Shown one piece after another: positions 35,116 to 43,447 of a stretch of 49,220 nt of DNA (its first letter is position 1; every line of letters begins with the position of its first letter). Position numbers and translations under genes: made by a program. The stretch is taken from contig PAAW01000001.1 in the NCBI GenBank assembly GCA_002699515.1, positions 1 through 49,220 on the forward strand, given 5' to 3'. The stretch is from Methanobacteriota archaeon. GTDB lineage: Archaea > Thermoplasmatota > Poseidoniia > Poseidoniales > Poseidoniaceae. The notes beneath the pieces were generated by a model that was given only the letters and a program-made list of their open reading frames with translations, was not told where the DNA came from and did no database searches.

Positions 35116-35961
35116 ATGGAACCATTTGATTTATTTCCTTTTGTCTCAGAGATTAAATCAGAATTAGATGTGTTTTTTGAATCGATCATTAATGCAAAAA
35201 GAGTTACATTAGTAGCCGAACCAAAATTAAATCAGTTACTTTCACTATCATTTTTAGAAGCCTCGTTTTTAGATCACGGGATATTATATAATCGAAAATT
35301 AGTTGAAGATTCCAATTCAGAAATCATCTTTGAGGATAATTTACATATTTTATTTAATGGAAGATCACATGATGGTGAAATTATTAAAGTAATTGAATCG
35401 AAAGAAATTAATCTTCAACTAGGTCAAAATAAAACAAATAGAGTTGGTAGATTAGATATTGTTGGATTTTCTGCGTGTTTAGCTTTAATGATCGGAGGAG
35501 GTAGAGTTAACAGATTATTGCCTTTGATTTTAGCAGGTAATTGGTTAAGAGAAAACCTTGATTTTACTTATGATACAGTATTCACAGCTCTTAGAGATTC
35601 TCTTAGGAAAAAGGGAGAAATATCAGTAGTTACAATAGCGGAAGTTTCTGAACTAGATTTAATTGAATTGCCAGGAATTGACTCTAAAAAATTAAATGAT
35701 TTAAAAAATAGATGGAACGAAATAGATTTAGAAGAGCAATCTGTAATGTTATCACACATTGTAAAACCCTTACTAAAAAGCTCGATAGGGGTTGCGAGGT
35801 TAGAAGAACTAATTTGGCATAGAATTATTACTGAAAATTGGAATTTAGATTTAGCCAGTCAATGTAGTAAAGCACAAAGAGACTTAAGGAGTAGTTCTCA
35901 GAAGTTAGTTTCAGCAAGTAGATTGGTTGATAAGGTCATAAGAACGGGGATTATTTCTTAA
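35116..35961 (+). CDS. Possible catalytically degenerate RecJ/Cdc45-like protein
   Basis: About 281 residues from ATG 35116 (MEPFDLFPFVSEIKSEL); the track's TTG 35068 would overlap rps15. The segment RVTLVAEPKLNQLLSLSFLEASFLDHGILYNRKL has the strand-loop-helix rhythm of the first DHH block of archaeal RecJ (IRLISHRDADG...AILAKA), with the metal-binding DADG replaced by PKLNQ. Other conserved-looking segments are IIFEDNLHILF and a Gly-rich helical block, GFSACLALMIGGGRVNRLLPLILAGNWL. The position directly after rps15 is typical of euryarchaeal RecJ-like genes. It is likely inactive as a nuclease; a structural Cdc45-like role in the replisome is inference. No alternative family is recognised. 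Confidence 0.45.
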   Translation: MEPFDLFPFVSEIKSELDVFFESIINAKRVTLVAEPKLNQLLSLSFLEASFLDHGILYNRKLVEDSNSEIIFEDNLHILFNGRSHDGEIIKVIESKEINLQLGQNKTNRVGRLDIVGFSACLALMIGGGRVNRLLPLILAGNWLRENLDFTYDTVFTALRDSLRKKGEISVVTIAEVSELDLIELPGIDSKKLNDLKNRWNEIDLEEQSVMLSHIVKPLLKSSIGVARLEELIWHRIITENWNLDLASQCSKAQRDLRSSSQKLVSASRLVDKVIRTGIIS

Positions 35962-37955
35962 TCTACAATTTTCAAAACTTTATCGCATCCAGAGCAGGTA
36001 ATTCTTAATGGCCTTTCATTTGATGTAATGCTAATTGCTGTTGAACAATTAGGACAATCAAATGAAGGGTAATCTGAATTCAAAGAATCGGTTCTTGTAC
36101 CCGAATATACTCCACTCTCTTTTGTCCCCGATATCATTGCAGTTAAGATCCATAAACCAGAACTAGAAACAGCACTAATTAATACAATTATAAATTCTAG
36201 AGATAAGAAATATATTAAGAACCCAACTGCATTAAAGATGATAATTTCACTAATTAGAATAATTTTATTTTTTTCTCTTGAAATAAATAATGAAATAATT
36301 AAACCAGCAATTACAATTCCTGAACAGATTAAAAAGATCGCCAATGGTGATTCAATTGGAGTTCCTCCTTGTTGTACCCATAATAAGGGCGAATCAGATT
36401 GAGTAAATGTTGTAGTTGCTGTAATTTTCTGTGTAAATATTAATCTTGTTTGAGTTACTTCAATATCAGTAAAATCCATGACAAAGACACTATTAATGGC
36501 ATCTGTTTTTAATACGAAATTATAATTGATTGAGCTCCATATACGGTCACTTTCATCAAAATAAGGTTTGATGAAATTATCCAGCATAAGATGTTCTTGA
36601 CCGCCAGTATTTGTTTGTCTTGTTTTGAAAGTTAAAGTTACAGGAGTATTGCTTACAGTATCGTCTCCATTAAGGAGGACTTCAACACCGACGTAATCAA
36701 AATCAGCTCTTTCTAAGCCTAGTAATCGTCTTGAATCAATGCCAAGACCTTGACTTAGGAAATTGTTTAGTTCTGTTTGCCTTATTTGTGTTTCAAAACT
36801 ACTCACCTCTGCATTATCTATTACTCTGTTTTGATAATAATCAGAATTTGCAGGATCAAGATTTCTAAGCCATGATGTTGAATTTAAGCTAGGGTTGCCC
36901 ATATTATCTAATCCCCACCTTATCCAAAAAGCAACATTTTCTTGTAATTGAAGCGTAATTGTTTTTTCAATATCGGTAGATAAATCTACTTCGATATTTA
37001 CATCTAAATCTGTACCTCCAGTTCTTATTGGTTCAGTTAAAGGATAAAAGTAACTATTACCTTCACTTTCTCCGAATTCTATATCATATTCAATTTCCGC
37101 ATTGACTGTAGTTCCATTTTGAAAATTAATTTTAATGCTAAATGGATACTTTCCATCTTCAATACTTATGTCTGTAGCCCAAGTCCAAGTTAGAAGATTT
37201 CCCTGAGTAGAAACTGGAGATTGTTCAATTAAATTTCCATTTGCGTAGAATTCAAAATTTGATTCGGCAATAAGTTGTGCTCCATATCCAGAATTAAATT
37301 TGACAGGTATGTGAGCAGAACGACCTTCTATAATTGGTTCATCTACATCTATTTCAAATAGTGGAGTATCTATACTGATTGAACCTCTGTGTTCTGTTGT
37401 ACCCCACAAGAATTTAATTGAGGGATTTTGACCCGTTGGGAGTAATAATTCTTGTACAGAGAAAACAACAACTATTGACTCTTCAGCTAGTAATGTTCCT
37501 TCAGAAACATCAATATCAAGTTCTAAAACACCTTCTTCACCAGGTAGAAATGTTTGAGGTAATGCAGTTGAACCTGTATTTGATTCACTTCCTAATCTTA
37601 GTTCTACAGTTGCATTTATTGTAACTCCTGCACCATCATTTATACGATATGGTAGAATGAATGTTGCAGTATGGCTTGGATATGAACCTCCAAAATTAGT
37701 TTGTCCAGACCATCGTCCAACTTCTGTTGATTGTGTGATCGCAGAACCTACCTCTGAGTTTTGTTCGGTTCCTAAACTTGATTCAAAGGGTGATAGTAAA
37801 CCATTTGATGAACTTCCACTAAAAATTAAATCATATTGTATTGATTCACAGCATATTACTTCACTTGAAACAACTCCTACATTAGAAAATGGGGCAACTA
37901 TCGAAGAGCACATTAATATGAATAATATTGCTGAAATTCGTTTCAATATTCTCAC
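35958..37955 (-). CDS. Large surface protein with C-terminal membrane helices and zinc ribbon
   Basis: 665 residues. The signal peptide is MRILKRISAILFILMCSSIVAPFSNVGVVSS. An ectodomain of about 520 residues is made of beta-strand-rich segments (YRINDGAGVTINATVELRLGS, LEIDVSEGTLLAEESIVVVFSV-like alternations) without catalytic motifs. Near the C-terminus are two or three hydrophobic helices (LAIFLICSGIVIAGLIISLFI, IILISEIIIFNAVGFLIYFLSLEFIIVLISAV). A zinc ribbon, CPNCSTAISITSNERPLRITCSGCDKVL, ends the chain, probably in the cytoplasm. The stop shares the TTAA palindrome with the convergent RecJ-like gene. Function unknown. Confidence 0.7.
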   Translation of the reverse strand: MRILKRISAILFILMCSSIVAPFSNVGVVSSEVICCESIQYDLIFSGSSSNGLLSPFESSLGTEQNSEVGSAITQSTEVGRWSGQTNFGGSYPSHTATFILPYRINDGAGVTINATVELRLGSESNTGSTALPQTFLPGEEGVLELDIDVSEGTLLAEESIVVVFSVQELLLPTGQNPSIKFLWGTTEHRGSISIDTPLFEIDVDEPIIEGRSAHIPVKFNSGYGAQLIAESNFEFYANGNLIEQSPVSTQGNLLTWTWATDISIEDGKYPFSIKINFQNGTTVNAEIEYDIEFGESEGNSYFYPLTEPIRTGGTDLDVNIEVDLSTDIEKTITLQLQENVAFWIRWGLDNMGNPSLNSTSWLRNLDPANSDYYQNRVIDNAEVSSFETQIRQTELNNFLSQGLGIDSRRLLGLERADFDYVGVEVLLNGDDTVSNTPVTLTFKTRQTNTGGQEHLMLDNFIKPYFDESDRIWSSINYNFVLKTDAINSVFVMDFTDIEVTQTRLIFTQKITATTTFTQSDSPLLWVQQGGTPIESPLAIFLICSGIVIAGLIISLFISREKNKIILISEIIIFNAVGFLIYFLSLEFIIVLISAVSSSGLWILTAMISGTKESGVYSGTRTDSLNSDYPSFDCPNCSTAISITSNERPLRITCSGCDKVLKIVD

Positions 37956-38022
37956 CTCTTTATGATTCGGGGTGTGTAAAGAGGATATGAAATAAACCCA
38001 TTAAAGATTACTAAGTCCTAAG

Positions 38023-38373
38023 TTATAGAGCCCTTTCTAGTAATTCGCTTAATTCTTTCTCAAACATATTCATCACTAATTCTGCGAATTCATGTTGCAT
38101 TTCTTCAGGAAGTAAATTCATTCCTAATTTTAACGCTGAACGACTTGCTTTAACTTCAGCAAAAGCCGAACGTGCTTTTGCTTCAAAATAGTTTTCAATG
38201 GTTTCTTTTAATTCACCTTTTAGTTCTGGACTTTCCTCAATTTTTTGTTTAATATATCCTTTAATTTCATCTTTCACTAAATCTCTCGCTGCTTCCATGA
38301 TTAAATCTTCTGGTCTAAGCAATTCTTCTATACGTTCTTGAATAGATCCACTTAACAATCGTTCTATTGCCAT
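38023..38373 (-). CDS. Small, highly charged helical protein
   Basis: 116 residues, almost entirely amphipathic helix by composition (IQERIEELLRPEDLIMEAARDLVKDEIKGYIKQKIEESPELKGELKETIENYFEAKARSAFAEVKAS). There are no cysteines, signal or membrane segment. The heptad-like spacing suggests a coiled-coil dimer or bundle. It is divergent from the CBS gene across a 105-base spacer. I do not recognise it; it could be a scaffold or adaptor. Confidence 0.65.
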   Translation of the reverse strand: MAIERLLSGSIQERIEELLRPEDLIMEAARDLVKDEIKGYIKQKIEESPELKGELKETIENYFEAKARSAFAEVKASRSALKLGMNLLPEEMQHEFAELVMNMFEKELSELLERAL

Positions 38374-38435
38374 GGTGTACGGTAGGTGCTGCTCCGTTTC
38401 AACCTTACGAATTATTGTTCTTTACTTTGACAAGG

Positions 38436-38443
38436 TTCATAAT
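38436..38443 (+). promoter_or_regulatory. Possible box A for the CBS gene
   Basis: TTCATAAT lies about 41 bases before ATG 38479, with AGGGG at SD distance from the ATG. It sits in the 105-base divergent spacer. Confidence 0.3.
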
Positions 38444-38478
38444 GCCATTCTTGTTGAGGTGTACCATAGGGGATTTAC

Positions 38479-38856
38479 ATGAAGGTATCAGAATTAGTTC
38501 TTACTGATGAACACGACACAATCTTACCAGACACATCTTTGGTAGAGGCAACTAAGAAATTATTATCACTTCCAAGAGGTGTTTTAATTGTTTTAGGGAA
38601 AGATAAAACACCAAAAGGCGTACTTGCAGACGCTCAAATATTAAGAGCAGTTTCAGAAGGTTTAGATTGCCATAAGGAAACTTGTGCATCTCATATGAAT
38701 ACTGATATTATGGCTGTAGGTCTTGATACTGACGTTTCAGAAATTGTTGCTGAAATGAATGCCAGAAAACCTCATGCAGTTGTTGCTGTAGATGGTGATG
38801 GTGGTTTCGCAGGATATTTCAGTCCAAATGATTACAGGGAAGCTCTTTCCAACTAA
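38479..38856 (+). CDS. CBS-domain-pair protein
   Basis: 125 residues forming one CBS pair (Bateman module) and nothing else. The first CBS runs from MKVSELVLTDEHDTILPDTSLVEATKKLLSLPRGVLIVLGKDKTPKGVLADAQILRAVSEG. The second runs from ASHMNTDIMAVGLDTDVSEIVAEMNARKPHAVVAVDGDGGFAGYFSPNDYREAL. Such stand-alone modules bind adenine nucleotides or SAM and regulate a partner protein. The partner is not evident. The stop overlaps the convergent gltX stop (CTAA). Confidence 0.9.
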   Translation: MKVSELVLTDEHDTILPDTSLVEATKKLLSLPRGVLIVLGKDKTPKGVLADAQILRAVSEGLDCHKETCASHMNTDIMAVGLDTDVSEIVAEMNARKPHAVVAVDGDGGFAGYFSPNDYREALSN

Positions 38857-40607
38857 TCGTGGAGAAAGATTAATTCATTTTCATGTTCTAGTTTAGCGTA
38901 GCCTATTCTTTCTAGTTGTACTATACTTTGTACTTTTACATGGTTAGATTTTTCTAGCATTCCATGAATTAATTCTAATTCGTCTTCAATCGTAGTTTCT
39001 AATGTTGCTTTTGTGCAATTATTAGAATCTAACCAATGAATAATTGGTAATTTCTCGCTAGGATTGATACTATTTATTTTTGCTTTATTTCCATTTATTT
39101 CGATGTCTGCAAAATCCTTAAGGCGAATTTTATAATTATTGTTCTTTGCTAATTCTAAATCCTTCTTTTCAAGATAAATCGTAGTATTTTCTTTTGAAAT
39201 CTCCCATTTTCTTAATCCTAGTTTAATATCTTCAGGATGGACCTGCGTATTAAAAACACGTGGAATTTCTTCATTTCCATTTTCTAAGTTAATTTCAATT
39301 GGTTCTCTAACAAAAAATAATCTTGGTGTTGATTCATCAATTATTTTTACGTTATGTGAATATATTGTTGCCATTGATGCAGAAATATCTTTTTGAGTTA
39401 ATGCTAATTCAATCCAGAAATTTCGTAATCCTTCCGCAGAAAAACCTCTTCTACGCATGCTTGCAAGGGTAGGAAGTCTAGAATCATCCCATCCTCTATA
39501 TTTTCCCTCCTCGATATCATTTCTCATCCCTGAAGTAGAAAAACCTCCAAATTCATGAATTTTCACTCTTCCCCAATATACAGTTTCAGGATAAGTCCAT
39601 TCAAAATGATTGTATAATAGAGTTTGTTTTCTTGTTGAATCCATTAAATCTTTACCTCTTATTATATGGGTGACTCCTTGTAAATGATCTTCAATAGCAC
39701 TTTGGAAATCTAATAATGGCCATACTTTGTATTTTGATTTGATTTCATTTCTAGGATGAGGGTTGTTTTCAGTATCTTGAATTCTTAAAGCAGGCCAATC
39801 TCTTAATGCAGGATTTGGTAATGTCATATCAGTTTTTATACGTACTACTGCTTCTCCTGGTGAAAAATCACCATTGAGCATTTTTTCCCATAGCTTTAAA
39901 TTTTCTTCAGGAGATCTTGACCTATCAGGTGAATTAGTTTTATTTTGACGAAATTCTCTGAAAGCATCTGCACTAAGTGTGCATACATATGCTCCACCTT
40001 TTTTGATTAATTTAGATGCAAATTCATAATATGTTTCAATACGATTTGATGCAATTACAACTTTATCTGCAGGCTTCCCTGTAAGCCATTGAACTTCATC
40101 TTGAATTAATTGGTATGCCTCTGGTAATGGTGGCTTTCTTACTGTGTCAGTATCGTCAAATCTTAAAATCCATTTCCCCTCATATCTTTTTGCATATTCG
40201 CTATTGATTACAACGCCGCGTGAATGACCGAATGAAAGAGGGCCATTTGGGTTCGGAGCAAATCTGAGGACTACTTTACCATTCTCTGCATTTTTCAAAT
40301 CAGGAAGTCCAGTTCTCTTTTCTTTAACTTTTTTTTCAAGAAGTTCTGGTGCATTTTTCTCTAGTATGCTTTTCAAATGTGCAATTCCCTTTTCTTCTGC
40401 TAAATTGTTTGCTTCTTCAACAGTATCTTTAATGATTGCAGTTAGTTCTTTTGCATGTTTTCTTGCTTCAGGAAATGTACCCATCACTTTCCCCATTACA
40501 GATGATAATTGCCCTTTTCCTTCGTATTGTAATGAGTTTTGAATAGCAAGATGAAAAATATTTTCCATCAATTTTGAGTCAGGCACCCAAGGCATTGTAC
40601 ATTCCAC
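38853..40607 (-). CDS. gltX: Glutamyl-tRNA synthetase, archaeal type
   Basis: 584 residues as given in the track. The class I signature appears as FAPNPNGPLSFGHSRGVVINSEYAKRY. The tRNA-acceptor region has DTDTVRKPPLPEAYQLIQDEVQWL and HIIRGKDLMDSTRKQ, and the KMSKS-like element is GGFSTSGMRNDIEEGKY. The anticodon-binding part is beta-barrel, as in archaeal and eukaryotic GluRS and GlnRS, not helical as in bacteria. It is probably non-discriminating, also charging tRNA-Gln for the amidotransferase route (family knowledge). The start is uncertain: GTG 40607, ATG 40595 (MPWVPDSKL) or ATG 40580 (MENIFHLAIQNSLQYEGKG), the last matching the archaeal N-terminus best. It ends at TAG and is last in the five-gene minus-strand operon. 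Confidence 0.95.
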   Translation of the reverse strand: MECTMPWVPDSKLMENIFHLAIQNSLQYEGKGQLSSVMGKVMGTFPEARKHAKELTAIIKDTVEEANNLAEEKGIAHLKSILEKNAPELLEKKVKEKRTGLPDLKNAENGKVVLRFAPNPNGPLSFGHSRGVVINSEYAKRYEGKWILRFDDTDTVRKPPLPEAYQLIQDEVQWLTGKPADKVVIASNRIETYYEFASKLIKKGGAYVCTLSADAFREFRQNKTNSPDRSRSPEENLKLWEKMLNGDFSPGEAVVRIKTDMTLPNPALRDWPALRIQDTENNPHPRNEIKSKYKVWPLLDFQSAIEDHLQGVTHIIRGKDLMDSTRKQTLLYNHFEWTYPETVYWGRVKIHEFGGFSTSGMRNDIEEGKYRGWDDSRLPTLASMRRRGFSAEGLRNFWIELALTQKDISASMATIYSHNVKIIDESTPRLFFVREPIEINLENGNEEIPRVFNTQVHPEDIKLGLRKWEISKENTTIYLEKKDLELAKNNNYKIRLKDFADIEINGNKAKINSINPSEKLPIIHWLDSNNCTKATLETTIEDELELIHGMLEKSNHVKVQSIVQLERIGYAKLEHENELIFLHD

Positions 40608-40643
40608 ATGGCTCTTATTATTGAAATGGATGCTTAAAATAAT

Positions 40644-41387
40644 TCAATAATCGCTTAAACGATACTGACTTGTAATTCCTCTGTCTATATTATTAAAATC
40701 TCTTTTTGGAACTTTTGTGCCTTTTTCTTTTTCCCAATGATTACGAATACTTGCCCAGTTCCATCTAAGGCAATCATTGGGCACATCTCCCTTGCATAAT
40801 TCATAGAGTGCTTTTTTACTAGTTGGATCAGAGGGATATCCTGAACCTATATTTATACCTACATTTTTCCCTATTTCTTTGATGATGTTATCTCGAGTTA
40901 CTTTGGCAATAATGCTCGCGGCACCAACGGATCTATGAATGTGGTCTGCTCCATGAATACTGATTAATTCCCAAGAGTTCCAAGGCCATTTATTTACAAG
41001 GTTAGTTACTCTTTCTCCAAACCGTTCTTGATTTACATCACAAGCATCAAGAATCAATTTTCCTTTGCCTGAAAAATCAATTTCTAGGTTATTTATCGAA
41101 TTAGCAAATAATTCTGTTTCAAGAATATTTAGATTACTAGATTCCATGGCAAAATCAATATTTATAGGATTACAAATCGTAATATGTTTGACCCATCCTC
41201 TTTTTTCAATGAATTTTTCAATTTGCTTAAAAGCTATGTCTCTTTTCTTTGGACTCAATTTCTTTGAATCTGTAATGTTATTCTCCTCAAGTAATTTCAG
41301 GTCCTTTTTAGGAATTGCCATTGCTGCAACAACTAATGGTCCAATCATTGGACCTCTGCCTGCTTCATCAACGCCTATGTGGTACAT
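40644..41387 (-). CDS. rnhB: Ribonuclease HII
   Basis: 247 residues. Catalytic acidic residues are visible in the family contexts YHIGVDEAGRGPMIGPLVVAA (D and E), LILDACDVN and GADHIHRSVGAASIIAKVTRDN. NITDSKKLSPKKR and GSGYPSDPTSKKAL are further RNase HII signatures. It removes ribonucleotides and RNA primers from DNA. The ATG is preceded by AGGTGA at SD distance, and the gene starts 8 bases after the stop of the upstream surface-protein gene, so it is cotranscribed with it. Confidence 0.96.
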   Translation of the reverse strand: MYHIGVDEAGRGPMIGPLVVAAMAIPKKDLKLLEENNITDSKKLSPKKRDIAFKQIEKFIEKRGWVKHITICNPINIDFAMESSNLNILETELFANSINNLEIDFSGKGKLILDACDVNQERFGERVTNLVNKWPWNSWELISIHGADHIHRSVGAASIIAKVTRDNIIKEIGKNVGINIGSGYPSDPTSKKALYELCKGDVPNDCLRWNWASIRNHWEKEKGTKVPKRDFNNIDRGITSQYRLSDY

Positions 41388-41395
41388 TTTTTCAC

Positions 41396-43402
41396 CTAGT
41401 AATCATATTCATCATCTATATTGATGTCATCTAATAAATCGTCAATCAATTTACTTTCTTGCTTTTGATTAATTTTGTTGATTTTTTCATTTGCATTTTT
41501 TAGGACTTCTTTTCCAGGCATAGGTGTATTTTCAATATTTTTATGTCCTGATTTCTCAGAAAATATTTGTTTAAACTCATTTTTGTTCATTGTTGGTGAA
41601 TTCGGAATTATCTCTTGATTTTTTTTATTGTGGAAGGTAGACATCCAATCATTATCTTTGGTACTTGGATTATTTGGAACTACGTGGTTTCTTTGTGCTC
41701 TGATTTTTAGCGCATTATAAATCATGATTGATGAAATAATTACGGCTAATAAAGAGTATCCATACGCATTAAATATATTTTTAAGGCTATTAAAATTAGA
41801 TTTGCTACTACTCTCTTCAATTTGATTATTCTCAAATCCAGTTCCAATAGTTGTCAAAAATTCTTTCCATGTATTTTCAAAGGAATTAGAATATGTGTAT
41901 ACTGTTACAGAAATCCATACGGTTTCATTTTCAATATTTGAGGGAGGAATGTCCATCCATCCTGTTATGTTTAAATTTTCATGTGGTTCTAATTCCAATA
42001 GATCAAAGCCTCTTATTCTTGTAGAATTAAGATCATATGTTGCATTTTCTGGAAGTAATAGCCCATGATTTCCTTCGTGACTAACACTTATGCTCACTGC
42101 AAAACTTTCTGGAACATTTCCTTTGTTTTGTAAATTTGTTGAGATGAATAATTTTTCTTCATCTATCCATGAATTTGAGCTTAAATTATATTCGATTTCA
42201 AAATATTCGCCAATCGTGATGTTTAGTTCAATTGAATCAATTATTGTTGAATTTTCCCACTTGTAATTGCATATGATGGGAATTAATGCACCCGCAGTCA
42301 CTTCAGATTTCAAGTAATTTAATTTAAGCTCAAATTCTATATTTCGGAATTCATATGGATTTAAAAACTCATTAGTTTGCTTATATTCAGTTAGTTGAAT
42401 TTCATTTGAAGGATTTGTGTTGTTGAAAGAGATAATATCTGAATTTAAAATACAATTAGTTTCTTGTATTTTTTCTCTATAATTTCCAGTATTTGTTATT
42501 TGCAAATTTAATTTACAGGATTCACTCAAGATTATATATTCACAATTAATATTTGTAAGCATTATCTCTGAACTTTTTGTTGTAAGTATGGATGTATTCA
42601 AGTAAATATCCTCTGAAATACCACCCATGTTTGAATTAATACGTAATAATAATGGTAAATTACTATTGGATGAATATGGTGAATTTAGTGTAATTTTGAA
42701 AATGTTACTTTCATTTGGACCTAGAGATAATGCTTCTACCCATCCTGAGAGGGTGGCATTCCACCCATTTATGGCAAATCGGTTTGTTTCGTTAGTGATT
42801 ATTATATTTCCCTCAGTATCTATTGGTAATATTTGAGAATTGAATTGTGTTTCTATATTTCCAGAATTTCTTATTTTAATTTCATGAATTATCGTCCCAG
42901 AAGGTTCAATATATGGTTTTTCAGATATTTCATCGATTGAGAGAGAATATTTTGGTAAAATTGAAATTGCATACTCCCAGAATTTCATTGCACCAGATAA
43001 ATTTGAAACTTTAATTTTGAAAGGATATTCAATTCCAGATAGAGGCAATCCATTTTCAATTTCAGGAATGAATATTTTTGTTGTTATATTTATTGATTCA
43101 TTGGCTTCTAAATTAAAAGAATCTTGATTGGAAAGCTCTTCATTTTTTATTTCAAATATACTCTCGTTAATCCCCCAGATTGACTCACCAATTATTTCTA
43201 TGGATATATTTTGTGAATGAAGTGCAGTACTATTTATTCCAAGCCCAAATTGAAACCATTGATTGCTTGGAACTAAGAATCTGATTTGACCCGCATTTTC
43301 CCATTCAATTTTTATTTCTTCAATATTATTTTCTGCAGGAATTGTTGTTGGAAGAAGTCCTACAAGTAGTATCGATACTACAACGATTGAAAATCGGCCC
43401 AC
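41396..43402 (-). CDS. Large surface protein with one C-terminal membrane helix and charged tail
   Basis: 668 residues. The signal peptide is MGRFSIVVVSILLVGLLPTTIPA. The ectodomain of about 530 residues is a series of beta-sandwich-like units with repeated phrases of the type LEPHENLNITGWMDIPP, FNLEANESINITTKIFIPE and LGPNESNIFKITL. These resemble NPCBM-associated/NEW3-like and CARDB-type domains used by archaeal surface proteins. The membrane helix YGYSLLAVIISSIMIYNAL is followed by a roughly 100-residue polar cytoplasmic tail ending in acidic repeats (LIDDLLDDINIDDEYDY). It sits inside an operon of translation and RNA genes, which is unexpected for a surface protein. It ends at TAG. Confidence 0.7.
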   Translation of the reverse strand: MGRFSIVVVSILLVGLLPTTIPAENNIEEIKIEWENAGQIRFLVPSNQWFQFGLGINSTALHSQNISIEIIGESIWGINESIFEIKNEELSNQDSFNLEANESINITTKIFIPEIENGLPLSGIEYPFKIKVSNLSGAMKFWEYAISILPKYSLSIDEISEKPYIEPSGTIIHEIKIRNSGNIETQFNSQILPIDTEGNIIITNETNRFAINGWNATLSGWVEALSLGPNESNIFKITLNSPYSSNSNLPLLLRINSNMGGISEDIYLNTSILTTKSSEIMLTNINCEYIILSESCKLNLQITNTGNYREKIQETNCILNSDIISFNNTNPSNEIQLTEYKQTNEFLNPYEFRNIEFELKLNYLKSEVTAGALIPIICNYKWENSTIIDSIELNITIGEYFEIEYNLSSNSWIDEEKLFISTNLQNKGNVPESFAVSISVSHEGNHGLLLPENATYDLNSTRIRGFDLLELEPHENLNITGWMDIPPSNIENETVWISVTVYTYSNSFENTWKEFLTTIGTGFENNQIEESSSKSNFNSLKNIFNAYGYSLLAVIISSIMIYNALKIRAQRNHVVPNNPSTKDNDWMSTFHNKKNQEIIPNSPTMNKNEFKQIFSEKSGHKNIENTPMPGKEVLKNANEKINKINQKQESKLIDDLLDDINIDDEYDY

Positions 43403-43447
43403 ATGCTCCCTAGGGATATTTACTCTAAACCACTTTTCACTGAAAGT

